From Oceanospirillaceae bacterium (GTDB lineage: Bacteria > Pseudomonadota > Gammaproteobacteria > Pseudomonadales > Balneatricaceae), in contig DPHB01000057.1 in NCBI GenBank assembly GCA_003521845.1, positions 11,400 through 33,956 on the forward strand: DNA of 22,557 nucleotides, in the 5' to 3' direction. Position 1 is the first letter of the stretch, and every line of letters begins with the position of its first letter. The notes below the pieces were generated by a model. The model ran no database searches, had not been told where the DNA came from, and saw nothing but the letters and a program-made list of their open reading frames with translations. The position numbers and the translations under genes were made by a program. Shown in pieces: positions 20,714 to 22,557 of this stretch.

Positions 20714-22078
20714 TTAGCGCCATGCTGGCAAAGCAGACCGAAGCTTACTAGCGGGTTGCTGCCAAAACATATCCACGCCGGGTATTTGTACCGGCATAGG
20801 CAAACGCCGAGCCTTGCCCCAGCCCGTCATTTCTGGCGTGAGCAACTTGTTATATGGCTGTAAACCGTGACTTTGGTCTACGCGATGTTGCTGTAAAGCA
20901 ACTGTATCGACACCATCAAGCAGTGTTGCTTGCCGCGCTAAGGAGACATGAGCACTAGCCGTTTGCTGGTGGTTATGTTGCCAGCGCAGAGCTTGCAGCA
21001 CATTGGCGGCCATGAGGTAACCGCTAGCGTGATCCAATACCTGATATGGCAATTCATAGACCTTATGTTCATCGGCAACGGCCAAACCTGCACTGCGCTG
21101 CACCAGGCTATCGAAGCCTCGTCGGAATTGCCAAGGCCCCGTAGCGCCATAGGCATTGAGGCTAACGCAAATCAAATTGGCATTGATGTTGCGTAACGCC
21201 ACGGCATCAAAGCCCAACCCCGCCAAGGCACCCTGGCGATATCCATGTACCAGCACATCGGCGGAGGCCATTAGGCGCTGTAATTGCACCTTGTCTTGCG
21301 CTTTACGTAAATCCAAACCGGCACAGCGTTTGCCCACCGTAAGGTCTATTTCTTTGCCATGCTCAGTCCAAAATGGCGGATCGATACGTAACACATCGGC
21401 ACCAAGGCTAGCTAAAAATCGCGTCGCAACAGGGCCAGCAATAACCCGCGTTAGGTCTAACACTTTTAAACCCCGCAAGGGGCGTTTGGCATCTTTAGCG
21501 CGCCACATACGCGCTGTATCTAGTGAAGCTTGTGACATCTGCCAATCCACGATAGGCTCTTGCGCTACGGCCTGACCTTGGGGGTGACATTGCCACTGCT
21601 TAGCCTCACGCAATTGCGCAGCACAACCGCCGGCTTCGACAATGGCCGTTTCCAAGGCCTGACCTTGCCAGCTTGCTATGGCTTCGGCTGCTTCACTAGT
21701 GCTGGTTACGCCCCCTAAGACAGCAACCGCGCTTTGCCGATGATGAGGGGCATTAGTATGCAGGCGAATCCAACCGTCAGCGCAGCGATAGTCCTTTGCC
21801 AACTCATCCCACGCAGCTGGGAGCTGCCAACCCACCGGAAAGACACTGTTGGTACACCAATGGTCTATCAAGGTACGATCAATTTGCGCCTGCACCTGCA
21901 CCGATAACTGCTCTGTTAACAAGCCTTGCAACGCAGCAACGGCCAATTGCATAGCGCTCGTGGCTAACAAATTAACCTCACCTAAAGGGCTTTCCTTCAC
22001 TAGCTGCTGATGAGCCAGCGCTAAGGGTAAGGCGCCATTATGGCTAACACCGGTAGCCAGTTGTTCTAGCATCAACAT
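20714..22078 (-). CDS. CaiB/BaiF-type (class III) CoA-transferase, permuted domain order
   Basis: The 454-aa protein has its CoA-binding Rossmann part late, starting at about 200 with LRGLKVLDLTRVIAGPVATR. The catalytic aspartate is D349 in QVLDHASGYLMA, equivalent to the class III Asp that forms the acyl anhydride. The first half (about 90-185) has YRCADGWIRLHTNAPHHR and a segment like the small domain that normally comes after the catalytic part. The order looks circularly permuted compared with classic CaiB or formyl-CoA transferase, as in a subgroup of proteobacterial CoA-transferases. The start ATG has an AGGAAG site. The substrate is unknown; carnitine-related acyl groups are one option given the left-hand genes. 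Confidence 0.87.
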   Translation of the reverse strand: MLMLEQLATGVSHNGALPLALAHQQLVKESPLGEVNLLATSAMQLAVAALQGLLTEQLSVQVQAQIDRTLIDHWCTNSVFPVGWQLPAAWDELAKDYRCADGWIRLHTNAPHHRQSAVAVLGGVTSTSEAAEAIASWQGQALETAIVEAGGCAAQLREAKQWQCHPQGQAVAQEPIVDWQMSQASLDTARMWRAKDAKRPLRGLKVLDLTRVIAGPVATRFLASLGADVLRIDPPFWTEHGKEIDLTVGKRCAGLDLRKAQDKVQLQRLMASADVLVHGYRQGALAGLGFDAVALRNINANLICVSLNAYGATGPWQFRRGFDSLVQRSAGLAVADEHKVYELPYQVLDHASGYLMAANVLQALRWQHNHQQTASAHVSLARQATLLDGVDTVALQQHRVDQSHGLQPYNKLLTPEMTGWGKARRLPMPVQIPGVDMFWQQPASKLRSALPAWR

Positions 22079-22167
22079 AAACCGTTCTTCCTAACAGAGA
22101 CAACCCGCATAGTAACACCAGCAAAGAGAATCCTCAGCAATAACATGATACTGGCCTTGCTTTCAGC

Positions 22168-22187
22168 GTTCAGCTTTAAGCCTGAAC
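22168..22187. other. Near-perfect palindrome upstream of the CoA-transferase gene
   Basis: GTTCAGCTT and AAGCCTGAAC pair with a single bulged C. It lies 90 bp before the CoA-transferase start and could be an operator or a weak terminator of the DUF5665-like gene. There is no T run. Confidence 0.3.
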
Positions 22188-22242
22188 CAGGGCCCTTGCC
22201 AAATTACAATAGGACTATTGGTCGAATACTTTATGTAAATTA

Positions 22243-22491
22243 CTAACCTGAAGCGTCCCTTTTTGAGTTATTGATCTCGGCAATAAGCTCACTTGCCCAG
22301 TCACCGATAATGGGTATAAATTCCAATTGTCCAAGTGCCACAACCAGTAAGTAAACCACTATGGTCGCACCCAAAAATGACCCCAAGCCAAAGGCGACAC
22401 CCTGTAAGAAGTAGGCCCAAAGAGCTGTCCAAATTGACGACTGAATGCGCGCAAAGCGGTGTTTAAGTAGCTGCCCTAGCAACAAACTCAA
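22243..22491 (-). CDS. Small membrane protein, DUF5665-like
   Basis: The roughly 82-aa protein has one long hydrophobic region (about 25-55) with FLQGVAFGLGSFLGATIVVY, then PIIGDWASELIAEI. This matches the DUF5665 pattern of small bacterial membrane proteins of unknown function. The frame contains no ATG or GTG between the upstream stop (22555-22557) and the conserved part. The best start is TTG 22491, with AGAGA a few bases ahead; TTG 22485 and 22482 are alternatives. A sequencing error or a frameshifted N-terminus is possible. It is read on the same strand as the CoA-transferase gene but 164 bp away. Confidence 0.65.
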   Translation of the reverse strand: MSLLLGQLLKHRFARIQSSIWTALWAYFLQGVAFGLGSFLGATIVVYLLVVALGQLEFIPIIGDWASELIAEINNSKRDASG

Positions 22492-22557
22492 TTCATCTCT
22501 GGTGGTAGTTGGGGTGTGTCTTCTCGTGCCATAAACTGAATCGCCACTAGTTTCCTA

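Overview
The window looks like chromosomal DNA from an aerobic, probably marine, gammaproteobacterium. The evidence is a gammaproteobacterial-type rdgC, a bolA-family gene, a HI0933/YhiN flavoprotein, tandem tRNA-Asn genes with encoded CCA, consensus sigma-70 promoters, two GlxA-type AraC regulators and many REP-like palindromes. A genus cannot be assigned by reading alone. There is no phage, transposase, integrase or CRISPR array.

Left third (1-8.4 kb): a catabolic neighbourhood that suggests acyl-CoA and quaternary-ammonium (betaine/carnitine-like) metabolism. It holds the end of an acyl-CoA dehydrogenase, an ADP-forming acyl-CoA synthetase, two convergent GlxA/AraC regulators, a CdhB-like (betainyl-CoA type) thioesterase, a Zn-type homocysteine S-methyltransferase of the betaine-homocysteine kind, and a divergent MttB-superfamily methyltransferase without pyrrolysine. 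The two methyltransferases carry arginine-rich tails, one at its C-terminus and one at its N-terminus. No corrinoid protein is encoded here. Nearly every intergenic gap from 2.3 to 8.8 kb carries a hairpin repeat (GGGACTGGC...GTGCCTGTCCC). Its apical stem covaries between copies, and copies often occur as inverted pairs. The family is absent from the rest of the window.

Middle (8.4-12.4 kb): bolA-family gene (TTG start), exported LapG-like cysteine proteinase, a consensus promoter driving two tRNA-Asn(GTT) genes and a terminator. About 1.1 kb later the 3' part of the second tRNA and its terminator are repeated. Between the two copies lies a decayed HepT/MntA (HEPN/MNT) toxin-antitoxin pair: the antitoxin nucleotidyltransferase looks intact, and the HEPN toxin is frameshifted. 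rdgC follows with its own strong promoter.

Right part (12.4-22.6 kb): a three-gene minus-strand operon (unknown 151-aa protein, HI0933 flavoprotein, small membrane protein); an unknown 93-aa protein; a stand-alone receiver protein; a phytanoyl-CoA-dioxygenase-family oxygenase divergent from a LysR regulator with palindromes between them; an XRE regulator convergent with a membrane GGDEF-EAL protein across a 10-bp perfect hairpin; a divergent Lrp/LysE exporter pair; a CaiB/BaiF-type CoA-transferase with permuted domain order; and a small DUF5665-like membrane protein without an ATG or GTG start.
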